The notes under the pieces: model-generated | Seen by the model: only the letters and a program-made list of their open reading frames with translations | What the model was told of the DNA's origin: nothing | The model's database searches: none | DNA from: Trichococcus flocculiformis | GTDB lineage: Bacteria; Bacillota; Bacilli; Lactobacillales; Aerococcaceae | Assembly: GCF_900113645.1 (NCBI RefSeq) | Contig: NZ_FOQC01000006.1 | Location: 1 to 64,000 of the forward strand | Reading direction: 5' to 3' | Length of the DNA: 64,000 nt | Translations under genes and position numbers: made by a program | Part shown: positions 33,483-42,378 of the stretch, piece by piece | Layout: each line of letters begins with the position of its first letter | How positions within the stretch are numbered: position 1 is the stretch's first letter

Positions 33483-33814
33483 ATGTTACGAGAAGAGAAG
33501 ATTGTATTTACAGGCAAACTGGATACATTATCCCGGAAACAAGCCAACTACTAACACGCTAACTTTTACATTAAGCGTCCGCCCTAGGAGGGAAAACGCA
33601 AGCAACTGTCACCAAAGATACAACAATCTTGGTGGTAGGAAAGGCGAACACCAATCTTTTCCAAGAGGACCCGCGAAGTCTGAAGATGCAAAAAGTTGAA
33701 GCTTTACAGCAAGAAGGCCGACCTATTTGCTTGCTATCGGAGAAGACCTTCCTTGAGCGAGTTTCCGTACATTTGAATCAGATTGTGGGCATGATGAGGG
33801 CTAGTGAGAAATAG
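33483..33814 (+). pseudogene. Second BRCT gene copy, disrupted
   Basis: From ATG 33483 the sequence follows the intact BRCT gene at 12982 (KIVFTGKLDTLSRKQA). About 35 bases of unrelated sequence then replace the middle part and shift the frame. The second half (ILVVGKANTNLFQEDPRSLKMQKV to the end) resumes with high similarity. The gene was probably broken by an indel. Confidence 0.85.
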
Positions 33815-33884
33815 ATTGTAATAATTGCTCTGATTAAGTAATCGATGATTCCAATGGATCCTAGAGACAGCTAGAACACGCCAG

Positions 33885-34290
33885 TTGCATTCACGGGTTC
33901 TGAGTTTAGAGCAGAAGAAATATCGGAATAATCCTTTCCCCTTCTCCAATTGGGAGCATTATAAGAAAGAGGATGCTTTCATGTCCCACAATGGGCAGAA
34001 GCCCCTTCCGTTATCTAGCCCCTCGGAAAGATACTTATGGTTTCTCTCGAACTTTCAAGGTTTATGAGTGCGCAAACTGCTCAGGATGCCCCTTGCGAGC
34101 GCAATGCACCAAGGCGAAAGAAGGGAACAACAGAAGAAAATAATTAAAGATTTGCTTTCGGATGCAAAGACTGGCGCAATCTACGGAAAATGGAAGATCG
34201 ATGTAGAACGAGCGTTCGGATTGCTGGAGGCTAATTTGTGCTTCACTCGATTCTCTGTCAGAGGAAAGGTGAATGTGTGCAAATACGCCT
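33885..34290 (+). pseudogene. IS1182-type transposase remnant
   Basis: The C-terminal part of an IS1182-family DDE transposase is spread over two or three frames: EQKKYRNNPFPFSNWEHYK, then VYECANCSGCPLRAQCTKAK (zinc-finger-like Cys cluster), then IYGKWKIDVERAFGLLEANL and FTRFSVRGK. The N-terminal part with the first catalytic acidic residues is absent. It marks an old insertion between the BRCT remnant and the arsR gene. Confidence 0.8.
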
Positions 34291-34333
34291 CCCAAGCAGC
34301 CCTCCTTAGGAGGAAATCTGCACCTAGGTCCTC

Positions 34334-34377
34334 AAAAAGGTTCCAACCACCCCGATTCGGTGATTGGAACCTTTTTT
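34334..34377. terminator. Hairpin with T-run, copy 1 of a repeated element
   Basis: AAAAAGGTTCCAA (34334-34346) pairs with TTGGAACCTTTTTT (34364-34377), with inner CCACC/GGTG. Nearly the same hairpin and its left flank recur at 59527-59571, beside another recombinase remnant. Confidence 0.75.
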
Positions 34378-34523
34378 CATTAGCTTACACTAGTTATATC
34401 CCAACTTCAGGGAAACATGAATAGATGGAAAAAGCAATATTAATGTTCTTTCTCGGCTGCGCCTTATGAGCATAGTCTGCAGCAAGTTTGGACATTATGA
34501 ATTCCTCCTTCTAATGTATAGAT

Positions 34524-34838
34524 TTATTCTGCTATCTCCCGAACATGGTCCAGGACTTGCTCTAAGATATGTACAACATGGGGATCATCGAGGCTGTAAA
34601 AAATCGCTTTTCCCTCTCTCCTTGCTTTAACCAAGCGCGCCTCTTTCAAAGTTCTTAATTGGTGGGAGATAGCGGATTGCTCCATTTCCAAGGAAGTGGT
34701 AATTGAGCCTACGCTTAATTCTTGTTGTTGCAGAAGAAAGAGGATCGATATTCTGGTAGGATCACTGATAATCTTAAAAATCTTGCTGACAGACTGGATG
34801 GATTTTTTGTCCAACTGCGGTGTTATTGGTGTATTCAC
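34524..34838 (-). CDS. ArsR/SmtB-family metal sensor repressor
   Basis: A 104-residue protein read from GTG 34838 (AAGGAGAGA upstream); a long N-terminal extension of the open frame has no ribosome site. The recognition helix region is MEQSAISHQLRTLKEARLV. The C-terminal helix carries D85-x-H87 ten residues before H98-xx-E101, the complete alpha5 zinc/cobalt site of SmtB/CzrA-type sensors; there is no Cys site. It is divergent from a P1B-4 ATPase gene and probably controls it, sensing Zn, Co or related divalent ions. Confidence 0.9.
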   Translation of the reverse strand: MNTPITPQLDKKSIQSVSKIFKIISDPTRISILFLLQQQELSVGSITTSLEMEQSAISHQLRTLKEARLVKARREGKAIFYSLDDPHVVHILEQVLDHVREIAE

Positions 34839-35008
34839 TTGCACTCTCTCCTTTTTACATGACCAAACGTTCATGATTAGGGTAACATACGTTTGATGAA
34901 ATGCAAATTTTTTATCTTGAGATAAGGGTATACCTTTTTTTGGCTCACTAAAAAATGAATTGAAAATTTGAAAAAATTTAAAAAAATAGCAAAATGAAAA
35001 GTTTAGTT

Positions 35009-35067
35009 TTGACATTGAATAGCAAATCATTTAAAATGAATGTATAAACATATGAATTGCAAATCAT
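35009..35067 (+). promoter_or_regulatory. Promoter and direct repeats before the P1B-4 ATPase
   Basis: TTGACA (35009-35014), 17 bp, TAAAAT (35032-35037). Direct repeats TGAATAGCAAATCAT (35016-35030) and TGAATTGCAAATCAT (35053-35067) bracket the -10, differing at one base. They are candidate sites for the divergent ArsR/SmtB-type repressor. Confidence 0.65.
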
Positions 35068-35117
35068 GTTTAAAACGAAAATATTCCGATTTAGGGAAGT
35101 AGAGAGGTGATTCTTAA

Positions 35118-35321
35118 ATGTCTCATAATGGAGACCATCTTGCATAGCTATGGGATGAGTTGACAGCGCAAACCATTTAAATAAGCTGGAAAGAAGCATG
35201 ATTATGTTGCAGGTGGTACCAGCGCAATGTAGCTGATATAACTCCGCTTTTTCTTCGTTTGGGTATAGGCACAGTCATTATTGTAGCAGCTTGGTTAATG
35301 CAATTGATAAATATTTAAGTT
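35118..35321 (+). pseudogene. Remnant of a short gene before the P1B-4 ATPase
   Basis: GAGGTGAT and an ATG at 35118 start a frame (MSHNGDHLA) that hits TAG after 9 codons. Further on, another frame gives NVADITPLFLRLGIG and VIIVAAWLMQLINI, a membrane-helix ending. It looks like a small membrane protein broken by nonsense and frameshift changes. The family is not recognised. Confidence 0.4.
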
Positions 35322-35335
35322 TATCGAGAAGGGTG

Positions 35336-37273
35336 ATGGAAATGAAAAATATACAAGAACAACACACACACGAAAATCATAGCCACAATCACAAGCACGA
35401 TCACGATCACAATCACGGAAAATTGCCCATTGTCATGTATTTCATTGGGTTAGTTGTGGCACTTGTTGCATTGTTTTTAAGTGAAAAATATTTGATACTG
35501 CAAAATATTTTATTCTCACTGGCGACAATCAGTGCGAGCTATCATGTCATTATTCTTGAGGGCATGGGAGAAACGGTTAAGAACACAAAAATTAAAAAAA
35601 AATTTACCCCTAACTCTCATATTTTAATGGGATTGGCAGCCATTGGCGCTTCTTTGATGGGCAATTTTTGGGAAGGAACCCTGTTGATTCTTATTTTTTC
35701 TGGCGCCCATTTTCTTGAGGAGTATGCTGAAGGACGAAGTAAAAGAGAAATTACGAAATTACTCGAAATGAACCCAACAACAGCTAGGTTAATCCTTCCA
35801 GACGGAAATACAAAAATCGTTGACGTTAGTGAATTAAAAGTGGGAGATCGACTCCAAGTATTAAATGGGGACCAAGTACCTATTGATGGGATGATTTTAT
35901 CGGGCATCACTTCCATTGATGAATCTTCCATTAATGGTGAAAGTATACCAAAAGAGAAGTCTAAAGGAGACATTGTATTTGGGAGTACGATTAATGGCAC
36001 AGGTACGTTTACAATGGAAGTCACAAAAGAACCGAAAGACACTGTTTTCTCCAAAATCTTACAACTCGTCAGTCAAAACCAAGAAAATCAAACAAGAGCT
36101 GCTAGCATTATCCAAAAGTTTGAACCAAGATATGTTAGTTTTGTTTTGATCGCAATCCCACTCTTCATTTTATCTGCTCCCATTTTATTTCATTGGACAT
36201 GGTCCGAAAGTGTTTACAGAGGCTTAGTTCTTTTAGTGGCAGCCTCCCCTTGTGCCCTGGCAGCAAGCACCGTCTCCGCGACTCTGTCCGCAACCTCTAA
36301 TCTGGCGAAACGAGGCGTGCTTTCCAAAGGAAGTACCTTTCTCTCCCAATTAGCGGATATCGATGCCATTGCCTTCGACAAAACCGGGACCCTTACGCGT
36401 GGAAAACCGGAAGTAACCCATTACTATTTTGCTGATTCTGTGAATGAGGAACAGCTTATTGATATCGTAGTGGCTCTTGAAAAAGGAGCAAATCACCCAC
36501 TGGCCAATGCAATCTTAGAAAAATTTGAAGCCAAAACTAACCTAAACATCGAAGTGACTAATCAAATCGGGAAAGGTCTAACAGGGGGCTATAACGGAAA
36601 AAATTATCGTATCGGAAAACCGTCTTCTTTTGATACGGTCCCGGATGAGTATCTCCGTTCCAACAATGAATGGTCTTCACAAGGAAATACAGTTGTCTAT
36701 GTAGCGGAAGATGAAAAAGTGATTGGGTTTATTGCCCTCATGGATATTCCGAGCGAACATGCGCGAGAAACCATTGATTACTTTAGGAAACTGGGGATCC
36801 ACACCACGTTGATTACGGGTGACTCGGAGTTGACAGGGAAAGCTGTAGGTGAACAGCTCGGTGTCGCAGAAGTGATTGCGAATGTCATGCCTGAAGACAA
36901 ATCGAATATTATTAGTGAACAAAAAGAAAAATATGGTGTGACCGCCATGGTAGGAGATGGTGTGAACGATGCGCCAGCCCTCGTGAAGGCAGATGTCGGG
37001 ATTGCGATGGGAGATGGTACGGATGTTGCGGTAGACGTATCTGATCTCGTTTTAATGCAAAATAATCTATCAAAACTAGTCCAAGCACATAAAATTTCTA
37101 AAAAAATGAACAAAGTGATTTGGCAAAATATCTACTTTTCCATGGCCGTCGTGGTCTTCTTAGTTATCGTTAGCCTTTTTGGGTTAACTGATATTGCAAT
37201 CAGTGTCATTGTTCATGAGGGGAGTACTATCGTTGTAATTCTGAATGGACTTCGATTGTTAAGGTCTAACTAA
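35336..37273 (+). CDS. P1B-4 (SPC-motif) metal-exporting ATPase
   Basis: About 645 residues from ATG 35336 (ATG 35342 is equally possible; AAGGGTG upstream). A His-rich N-terminus (HTHENHSHNHKHDHDHNHG) replaces an HMA domain. The channel motif is S304-P-C306 (AASPCALAAS), diagnostic of P1B-4 pumps, which in Firmicutes export Fe(II), Co(II), Zn(II) or Cd(II). D348 in DKTGTLTRG is the phosphorylation site, KGANHPLANAI carries HP, and GDGVNDAPAL is the hinge. It is divergent from the SmtB-like repressor. Exact ion specificity is unknown. Confidence 0.93.
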   Translation: MEMKNIQEQHTHENHSHNHKHDHDHNHGKLPIVMYFIGLVVALVALFLSEKYLILQNILFSLATISASYHVIILEGMGETVKNTKIKKKFTPNSHILMGLAAIGASLMGNFWEGTLLILIFSGAHFLEEYAEGRSKREITKLLEMNPTTARLILPDGNTKIVDVSELKVGDRLQVLNGDQVPIDGMILSGITSIDESSINGESIPKEKSKGDIVFGSTINGTGTFTMEVTKEPKDTVFSKILQLVSQNQENQTRAASIIQKFEPRYVSFVLIAIPLFILSAPILFHWTWSESVYRGLVLLVAASPCALAASTVSATLSATSNLAKRGVLSKGSTFLSQLADIDAIAFDKTGTLTRGKPEVTHYYFADSVNEEQLIDIVVALEKGANHPLANAILEKFEAKTNLNIEVTNQIGKGLTGGYNGKNYRIGKPSSFDTVPDEYLRSNNEWSSQGNTVVYVAEDEKVIGFIALMDIPSEHARETIDYFRKLGIHTTLITGDSELTGKAVGEQLGVAEVIANVMPEDKSNIISEQKEKYGVTAMVGDGVNDAPALVKADVGIAMGDGTDVAVDVSDLVLMQNNLSKLVQAHKISKKMNKVIWQNIYFSMAVVVFLVIVSLFGLTDIAISVIVHEGSTIVVILNGLRLLRSN

Positions 37274-37303
37274 ATGTTGTCCTTCTAGTAAAGCCAAAGG
37301 ATT

Positions 37304-37351
37304 GAGCTCGTGCAAAGGGTAAGAGCGCACATCTTTGCACGAGCTCTTTTA
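37304..37351 (+). terminator. Terminator of the P1B-4 ATPase gene
   Basis: Perfect 14-bp arms GAGCTCGTGCAAAG (37304-37317) and CTTTGCACGAGCTC (37333-37346), followed by TTTTATTTTTT. Confidence 0.9.
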
Positions 37352-37480
37352 TTTTTTCGTTTGTCAAAATAAACTCAATAGAATCCCCAGCTTTCAATGT
37401 GCCAGCTGGGAACTATACTTCCTCGTCGCAGTCTTATACAATAGTTAGTGAATCTATTCCTTACAAAGAGAGGTTACTGC

Positions 37481-37969
37481 ATGATTTTATATTACCTACT
37501 GGCAGCTTTTTTGATTGCCACAGACCAACTGATGAAATGGGGGATCGTCCAAAATTTTTCCCTGTACGACCAGATGGAAGTTATTCCAGGCATTTTTTCC
37601 TTGTACTACATTCAAAACCGCGGGGCAGCATGGGGAATCCTTGAAGGAAGGATAGGTTTCTTCTTCCTCACCACCGTCGTGGTAGTGGGGTATATGGTTT
37701 ACACCTTCCATAAGCAGCTGCAAAATAGCCGCTTGTCCGGCATTAGCTTCTCCTTCATTCTGGCAGGGGCTTTGGGCAACTTCATTGACCGGATGCGTAT
37801 CGGCTATGTAGTGGATATGCTCCGTTTTGATTTCATCAATTTCCCGATTTTCAACTTGGCAGATGTTTTCCTCACCTTAGGAGTCAGCAGCATGATTATC
37901 TATATTCTCTTTTTCGAGAAAGAGGAAGACAATACGTCCAGTAGGGACATAGAAAGAAAGGGCAACTAA
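37481..37969 (+). CDS. lspA: Lipoprotein signal peptidase II (accessory copy)
   Basis: A 162-residue protein read from ATG 37481 (GAGAGG 7 bases upstream). Four membrane helices carry the aspartyl-protease motifs GNFIDRM (D103) and FNLADVF (D128), with N47-R48 in YYIQNRGAAWG. It cleaves signal peptides from diacylated prolipoproteins. It sits between a P1B ATPase and the cadC-cadD-cadA genes, matching the known linkage of lspA-type genes to cadmium loci in Listeria. With lgt at 23.7 kb, the island carries both lipoprotein-maturation enzymes. Confidence 0.95.
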   Translation: MILYYLLAAFLIATDQLMKWGIVQNFSLYDQMEVIPGIFSLYYIQNRGAAWGILEGRIGFFFLTTVVVVGYMVYTFHKQLQNSRLSGISFSFILAGALGNFIDRMRIGYVVDMLRFDFINFPIFNLADVFLTLGVSSMIIYILFFEKEEDNTSSRDIERKGN

Positions 37970-37994
37970 AAAAAGAGCGCAGACAGTTTATTTC

Positions 37995-38034
37995 AAAAGC
38001 TGATTCCGGTATTCCCCCCCGGAATCAGCTTTTT
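37995..38034 (+). terminator. Terminator of lspA
   Basis: AAAAGCTGATTCCGG (37995-38009) pairs perfectly with CCGGAATCAGCTTTT (38019-38034), followed by C and TTG; loop of 9 rich in C. Confidence 0.9.
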
Positions 38035-38150
38035 CAGTTGTTATTGCTTCCTGTTTGCAGTAGGTGCTTTTCAAAGTGATTCACATCGAGCTGCTAGTCA
38101 GGTAACGGAGGAGATATCTTAATCCTTTCTTGGCATGATATACAATACCA

Positions 38151-38202
38151 TTGAAATTTTTAACAAATACTGATACAATTCATTCAAATGAACATTTGAA
38201 TG
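38151..38202 (+). promoter_or_regulatory. cadC promoter and operator
   Basis: TTGAAA (38151-38156), 17 bp, TACAAT (38174-38179). It is followed at once by the perfect palindrome CATTCAAAT-GAAC-ATTTGAATG (38181-38202), typical of CadC/ArsR operators covering the transcription start. Confidence 0.88.
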
Positions 38203-38217
38203 ATAGGGGGCTTAAAA

Positions 38218-38592
38218 ATGGAAGAAGTGGACTTAGAAGTTTGTCAAACTACGATTGTTCATGAGGGAAAAGTTAATTATGTTAAATCCGAACTACACGG
38301 TAAAAACTTTGCGGACTTACTGGTACTAAGTAAATGCCTGGGAGATCTCTCCAGAGTTCAAATTCTATATGCATTATCCACTTATAAGGAAATGTGTGTC
38401 TGTGACTTAGCAGCTATTATTGATGCGAGCACGGCCACCACTTCTCATCATTTACGTTTTCTGAAAAAAAATGGCATAACCAAATCGTATAAAGAAGGGA
38501 AAATGGTTTATTATTCGCTCGCGAATCAAGAAATTTCAGATGCTATTGGTTCTTTGCTGAAAATATCGGAAGGCCTGCAGCTCACTTCTTAG
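38218..38592 (+). CDS. cadC: CadC-type cadmium/lead-responsive repressor
   Basis: The 124-residue ArsR-family repressor is read from ATG 38218 (GGGGG upstream). The metal site typical of CadC is C60-x-C62 (EMCVCDLA) with a single N-terminal Cys9; staphylococcal CadC has two N-terminal cysteines (C7 and C11), so one ligand may be missing or replaced. The recognition helix is STATTSHHLRFLKKNG. It starts the cadC-cadD-cadA operon, behind a palindromic operator. Confidence 0.92.
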   Translation: MEEVDLEVCQTTIVHEGKVNYVKSELHGKNFADLLVLSKCLGDLSRVQILYALSTYKEMCVCDLAAIIDASTATTSHHLRFLKKNGITKSYKEGKMVYYSLANQEISDAIGSLLKISEGLQLTS

Positions 38593-38608
38593 ATTGGAGG
38601 GACTAACC

Positions 38609-39217
38609 ATGTTGCCAACGATTGTATCTGCCCTTGCGGTATATGTTTCTACGAATATTGATTACCTACTAATCCTCATGATTATTTTCTCCCAAAACGA
38701 TACAAGAAGGAGAATAAAGATGATTATTGGGGGACAATATTTAGGAATGGGAATCTTAGTCGCCTTTAGTTTATTTGCAGCTTTTGTATTAAATTTTATT
38801 CCGCAAGACTGGGTTATCGGTTTGCTGGGATTAATCCCCTTGTCATTAGGGATCCGGTTGGCCCTAAAAAGGGAGGATCCGGAAGATGAGAATGTGCTTG
38901 AAAAAATGCAAGCACGTGGCTCCAATCCATTATTTTGGACGATAGCCCTGATTACCGTTGCTTCTGGCGGGGATAATCTAGGAATTTATATCCCCTACTT
39001 CACGGCCCTTACCTGGCCGGAAACTACTGTAGCGTTAATCGTTTTTGCAATTTCTATAGCGATTCTCTGCCATATCAGTTACAAACTGTCAAAAATTTCT
39101 TTGATATCCGAAACCATAGAAAAATATAAGCGGCCGGTTGTCTCCCTGGTTTTCATTGGCTTAGGTATTTATATCATGGTCGAGAATGGCACCATTCAAA
39201 CATTATTCAGTTTATAA
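38609..39217 (+). CDS. cadD: CadD-family cadmium resistance transporter
   Basis: A 202-residue protein read from ATG 38609 (GGAGGG 7 bases upstream). It shows six hydrophobic segments in the LysE-like arrangement of CadD, with VYVSTNIDYLLILMIIFSQ at the N-terminus and ITVASGGDNLGIYIPYF in the second half. The conserved acidic residues of both halves (NIDY and GGDN) are present. CadD confers cadmium efflux or binding. It lies 16 bases after cadC and 34 before cadA, in one operon. Confidence 0.93.
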   Translation: MLPTIVSALAVYVSTNIDYLLILMIIFSQNDTRRRIKMIIGGQYLGMGILVAFSLFAAFVLNFIPQDWVIGLLGLIPLSLGIRLALKREDPEDENVLEKMQARGSNPLFWTIALITVASGGDNLGIYIPYFTALTWPETTVALIVFAISIAILCHISYKLSKISLISETIEKYKRPVVSLVFIGLGIYIMVENGTIQTLFSL

Positions 39218-39251
39218 AAGAAGTCAGTTAATTCATTAGAGGAGAGATACA

Positions 39252-41705
39252 ATGGACGATAACAAAAAACTACACGAATGGATCCTAGATGGGATCGACT
39301 GCGCAAATTGTGCCAACAAGGTTGAAAGAGGCGTCGCCAAAGTTGTAGGTGTTGCCAATAGTAATGTGAACTATATGACGCAAACATTGAGTTTCGAGGT
39401 AACAGGAGAGCGGGAAGACCTTGTCTTATCCCTAGTGAAACAAAAAGTGAACAAGTTGGAACCTGGTGTTGTCTTGAAGAATAAGGCGGACGGCCGATTG
39501 ATCGAAGTTGGCACCCAAGGAAATGATAAAAATCTAATAGATGAAAACAAACAACACTACGAGTGGATCTTGGATGGGATTGACTGCGCAAATTGTGCCA
39601 GCAAGATTGAAAGAGGTGTCTCCCAAGTTGCGGGCGTTGCCAATAGTAATGTGAACTATATGACGCAAACATTGAGTTTCGATGTAACAGAGGAAAGAGA
39701 AGAACTTGTTTTATCCCAAGTGAAACAAAAAGTGAACAAGTTAGAGCCTGATGTTGTCTTGAAAAATAAAGCGGACGGTAAACTCATTGGAGCAGACAGT
39801 CAATCGGTAGCGCTTTCTGAGGGTCTGGAACAAGTAGATCGTGATGAAGAGAAAGGGGAAAGAGACGAATTAAAGACTACCATTATTCGTTTGGTACTCG
39901 GGTTCGCCCTCATGCTAGCCGGAATCTTCCTGCCGCTCGAAGGAGGGCTTTCTGTTACTCTATTTGTGAGTGCCTATCTGATTGCAGGTTATGATGTCGT
40001 ATGGCGTGCCGTACGGAATATTTTCCACGGACAAGTATTTGATGAGAACTTCCTGATGACCATTGCGACCCTTAGTGCCTTCTACATTCAGCAATACCCG
40101 GAGGCTGTTGCGGTTATGCTTTTCTATCAAGTTGGAGAAGTGTTCCAGGAAGTCGCTCTTTCGAAGTCGCGTCGCTCGATTGCGGACCTGATGGATATCC
40201 GTCCCGATTATGCGAATTTGGATACAGGAAACGGGATCGAGAAGGTCGCCCCGGAAACCATAAAGGTGGGCGATATCATTCTGGTCCGCCCGGGTGAAAA
40301 AGTACCCTTGGACGGAAAGGTAGTGGACGGGACTTCCGCTATGGATACGTCCGCATTGACCGGGGAGTCCGTACCGCGGAGCGTGACTCCTGGTGATTCT
40401 GTCCTCAGTGGCTTTATCAATCGCAATGGTGTGTTGAAAGTAGCGGTGGAGAAACCTTTTTCGGAATCCACCGTCAAAAAGATCTTGGATCTGGTGGAGA
40501 ATGCCAGTGGGCGAAAAGCTCCCACCGAGCAGTTTATCACCAAATTTGCTCGCTACTATACGCCCGTTGTCGTGGTGGCCGCGCTCTTGTTGGCCGTTGT
40601 GCCGCCATTGTTACTGCCAGGAGCTACTTTTAATGAATGGATATACAGAGCCAGTATCTTTTTGGTCATTTCTTGTCCTTGTGCTTTAGTCGTCTCCATC
40701 CCTGTTGGGTTTTTTGGCGGAATTGGTTCTGCTTCTCGAAAAGGAATTTTAGTGAAAGGCAGTAATTTCCTGGAAGGTTTGAACGACCTCAAGTATGTAG
40801 TGATGGACAAAACAGGTACATTAACAAAAGGGAAATTTGAACTAACTGCTATAGAACCAAAGAATGGAATCAATTCACAGCAGTTACTTGAGTTAGCTGC
40901 TTACATAGAATCTCATTCTACTCACCCAATAGCTGATTCCATTAAAGAACAGTATGGAAGAGAGATTCACGAAGAAAGAATTACGGCATATAATGAAATT
41001 GCTGGTTACGGAATTCAAGCCACTATTGACGGAAAAGAAGCGTTGGCAGGAAATGCCCATCTAATGGAAAAATTCTCGATTAATTTTGAGGAAGTAAAAG
41101 AAATCGGAACAATCGTTTATCTAGCTGTTGATGGAGTGTATATGGGGCATTTATTGATTGCTGACGCAATCAAAGAAGATGCCATTGAAAGCATTGCTGC
41201 AATGAAAAACTTAGGAATCAAAAATATTATTATGCTAACCGGGGATTCCAAAAAAGTTGGAGAAGCAGTAGCTAAGAAACTAGGCATTACGGAAGTTTAT
41301 AGTGAGTTGCTTCCTCAAGACAAAGTAGTAAAATTTGAAGAAATCCTTTCTCGTAAAGAAAAAAATGAGAAAGTTGCTTTCGTAGGAGATGGAATCAACG
41401 ACACTCCAGTACTGGCTCGCTCTGATATCGGTATTGCCATGGGTGGCCTGGGGTCAGACGCGGCAATTGAGGCCGCGGATGTTGTGATCATGGATGACAA
41501 AATCTCTAAGATTGCTACTGCCATGCAGGTGGCCAAGGATACCCGTCGCATTGTATGGCAAAATATCTTCTTTGCCCTTGGGGTGAAAGGATTATTCCTC
41601 ATTATGGGTGCCTTCGGTGTGGCCACGATGTGGGAAGCTGTCTTTGCGGATGTAGGGGTAACTGTCATAGCCGTTTTAAATGCTATGAGAATCCTCAAAA
41701 AGTAG
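39252..41705 (+). CDS. cadA: P1B-2 Cd/Zn/Pb-exporting ATPase CadA
   Basis: The 817-residue P-type ATPase has two N-terminal HMA domains carrying GIDCANCANKVERG (C17/C20) and GIDCANCASKIERG (C112/C115). They repeat with a 95-residue period and very high DNA identity, a recent duplication. The channel CPC is C475-P-C477, D519 lies in DKTGTLTKG, HSTHPIADSI holds HP, and GDGINDTPVL is the hinge. It exports Cd(II), Zn(II) and Pb(II). AGAGGAG precedes the ATG. The segment about 40.75-41.4 kb is visibly more AT-rich than the flanks, hinting at mosaic origin. Confidence 0.96.
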   Translation: MDDNKKLHEWILDGIDCANCANKVERGVAKVVGVANSNVNYMTQTLSFEVTGEREDLVLSLVKQKVNKLEPGVVLKNKADGRLIEVGTQGNDKNLIDENKQHYEWILDGIDCANCASKIERGVSQVAGVANSNVNYMTQTLSFDVTEEREELVLSQVKQKVNKLEPDVVLKNKADGKLIGADSQSVALSEGLEQVDRDEEKGERDELKTTIIRLVLGFALMLAGIFLPLEGGLSVTLFVSAYLIAGYDVVWRAVRNIFHGQVFDENFLMTIATLSAFYIQQYPEAVAVMLFYQVGEVFQEVALSKSRRSIADLMDIRPDYANLDTGNGIEKVAPETIKVGDIILVRPGEKVPLDGKVVDGTSAMDTSALTGESVPRSVTPGDSVLSGFINRNGVLKVAVEKPFSESTVKKILDLVENASGRKAPTEQFITKFARYYTPVVVVAALLLAVVPPLLLPGATFNEWIYRASIFLVISCPCALVVSIPVGFFGGIGSASRKGILVKGSNFLEGLNDLKYVVMDKTGTLTKGKFELTAIEPKNGINSQQLLELAAYIESHSTHPIADSIKEQYGREIHEERITAYNEIAGYGIQATIDGKEALAGNAHLMEKFSINFEEVKEIGTIVYLAVDGVYMGHLLIADAIKEDAIESIAAMKNLGIKNIIMLTGDSKKVGEAVAKKLGITEVYSELLPQDKVVKFEEILSRKEKNEKVAFVGDGINDTPVLARSDIGIAMGGLGSDAAIEAADVVIMDDKISKIATAMQVAKDTRRIVWQNIFFALGVKGLFLIMGAFGVATMWEAVFADVGVTVIAVLNAMRILKK
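39285..39784 (+). repeat. Internal duplication of the HMA domain in cadA
   Basis: Two in-frame units with a 285-bp period encode the same domain. For example TGCGCAAATTGTGCCA and AATAGTAATGTGAACTATAT recur exactly. Nearly all differences are single-base changes, so the duplication is recent. Confidence 0.88.
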
Positions 41706-41718
41706 ATTATGCTAGCAA

Positions 41719-41757
41719 GAGGGGACTTCTTTAAATAAAAAAGAAGTTCCCCTTTTT
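41719..41757 (+). terminator. Terminator of the cad operon
   Basis: GAGGGGACTTCTTT (41719-41732) pairs with AAGAAGTTCCCCTTTTT (41741-41757) with a one-base bulge and a T-run. Confidence 0.85.
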
Positions 41758-42217
41758 ATTTTTGCACCCATTATCTTTATAATTTCCCAGCTTAAAAAGT
41801 CAAGGTGGCTATTTTCTATGCCTCATAAAAAAACGGCCAAAATAAGTAGCAAGTGTATTTTTTAAATTCTATAACAAATACCTGACCTAATAGATAATAT
41901 ACTGTCAGGTCAGGTATTTGCGTTCCTCGCAGATTGCGCTCTTATTTTTAAGGAGGTCTATGCTCCATGTATCTTACAAGTGGATGTAGAGAGAAATGAC
42001 GCCATACTGACCATTTGCCAAGGTAATGAGGGTGCTTTTGGAGATTCGGCGAGTCTGAAATTACATCAATTGCATTTGTTGTAAAGGCTGAATTTGATTT
42101 ATGGAATATCAGAAAGAAACAGTTTAACAGACATCGGATTAATTTTTATTTTAAGATATAAAAGGATTGGAAGATAAATTATCTAATTATAGAGATTACG
42201 CATTCAATAAAAATAAG
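41758..42217. other. Intergenic stretch with one strong hairpin and no clear gene
   Basis: AAATACCTGACCT (41876-41888) pairs perfectly with AGGTCAGGTATTT (41907-41919), an isolated terminator-like stem. TAAGGAGGTC near 41950 looks like a ribosome site, but the frame after it is not conserved or long. The stretch is probably degraded sequence between the cad operon and the second PepSY block. Confidence 0.5.
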
Positions 42218-42378
42218 GATTAGAATTGGCGTTTAGAAATCCAAGGAACTATAATTAACAATATAGGGATGTATTTTGTCGACACAGGTCTCAGTAAGCA
42301 TCAGTTATCAAAAGGTCTCAATAATAGGTGCCGATCTAGAATCGCTTTAAAGGTTTAGCGAAGAAAGTAGGGCAGGAT

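Noticed and set aside
34845..35030. Long N-terminal extension of the ArsR protein
   Set aside because: The Phe/Ser-rich extension is unlike the family and has no ribosome site; GTG 34838 with AAGGAGAGA fits the usual length.
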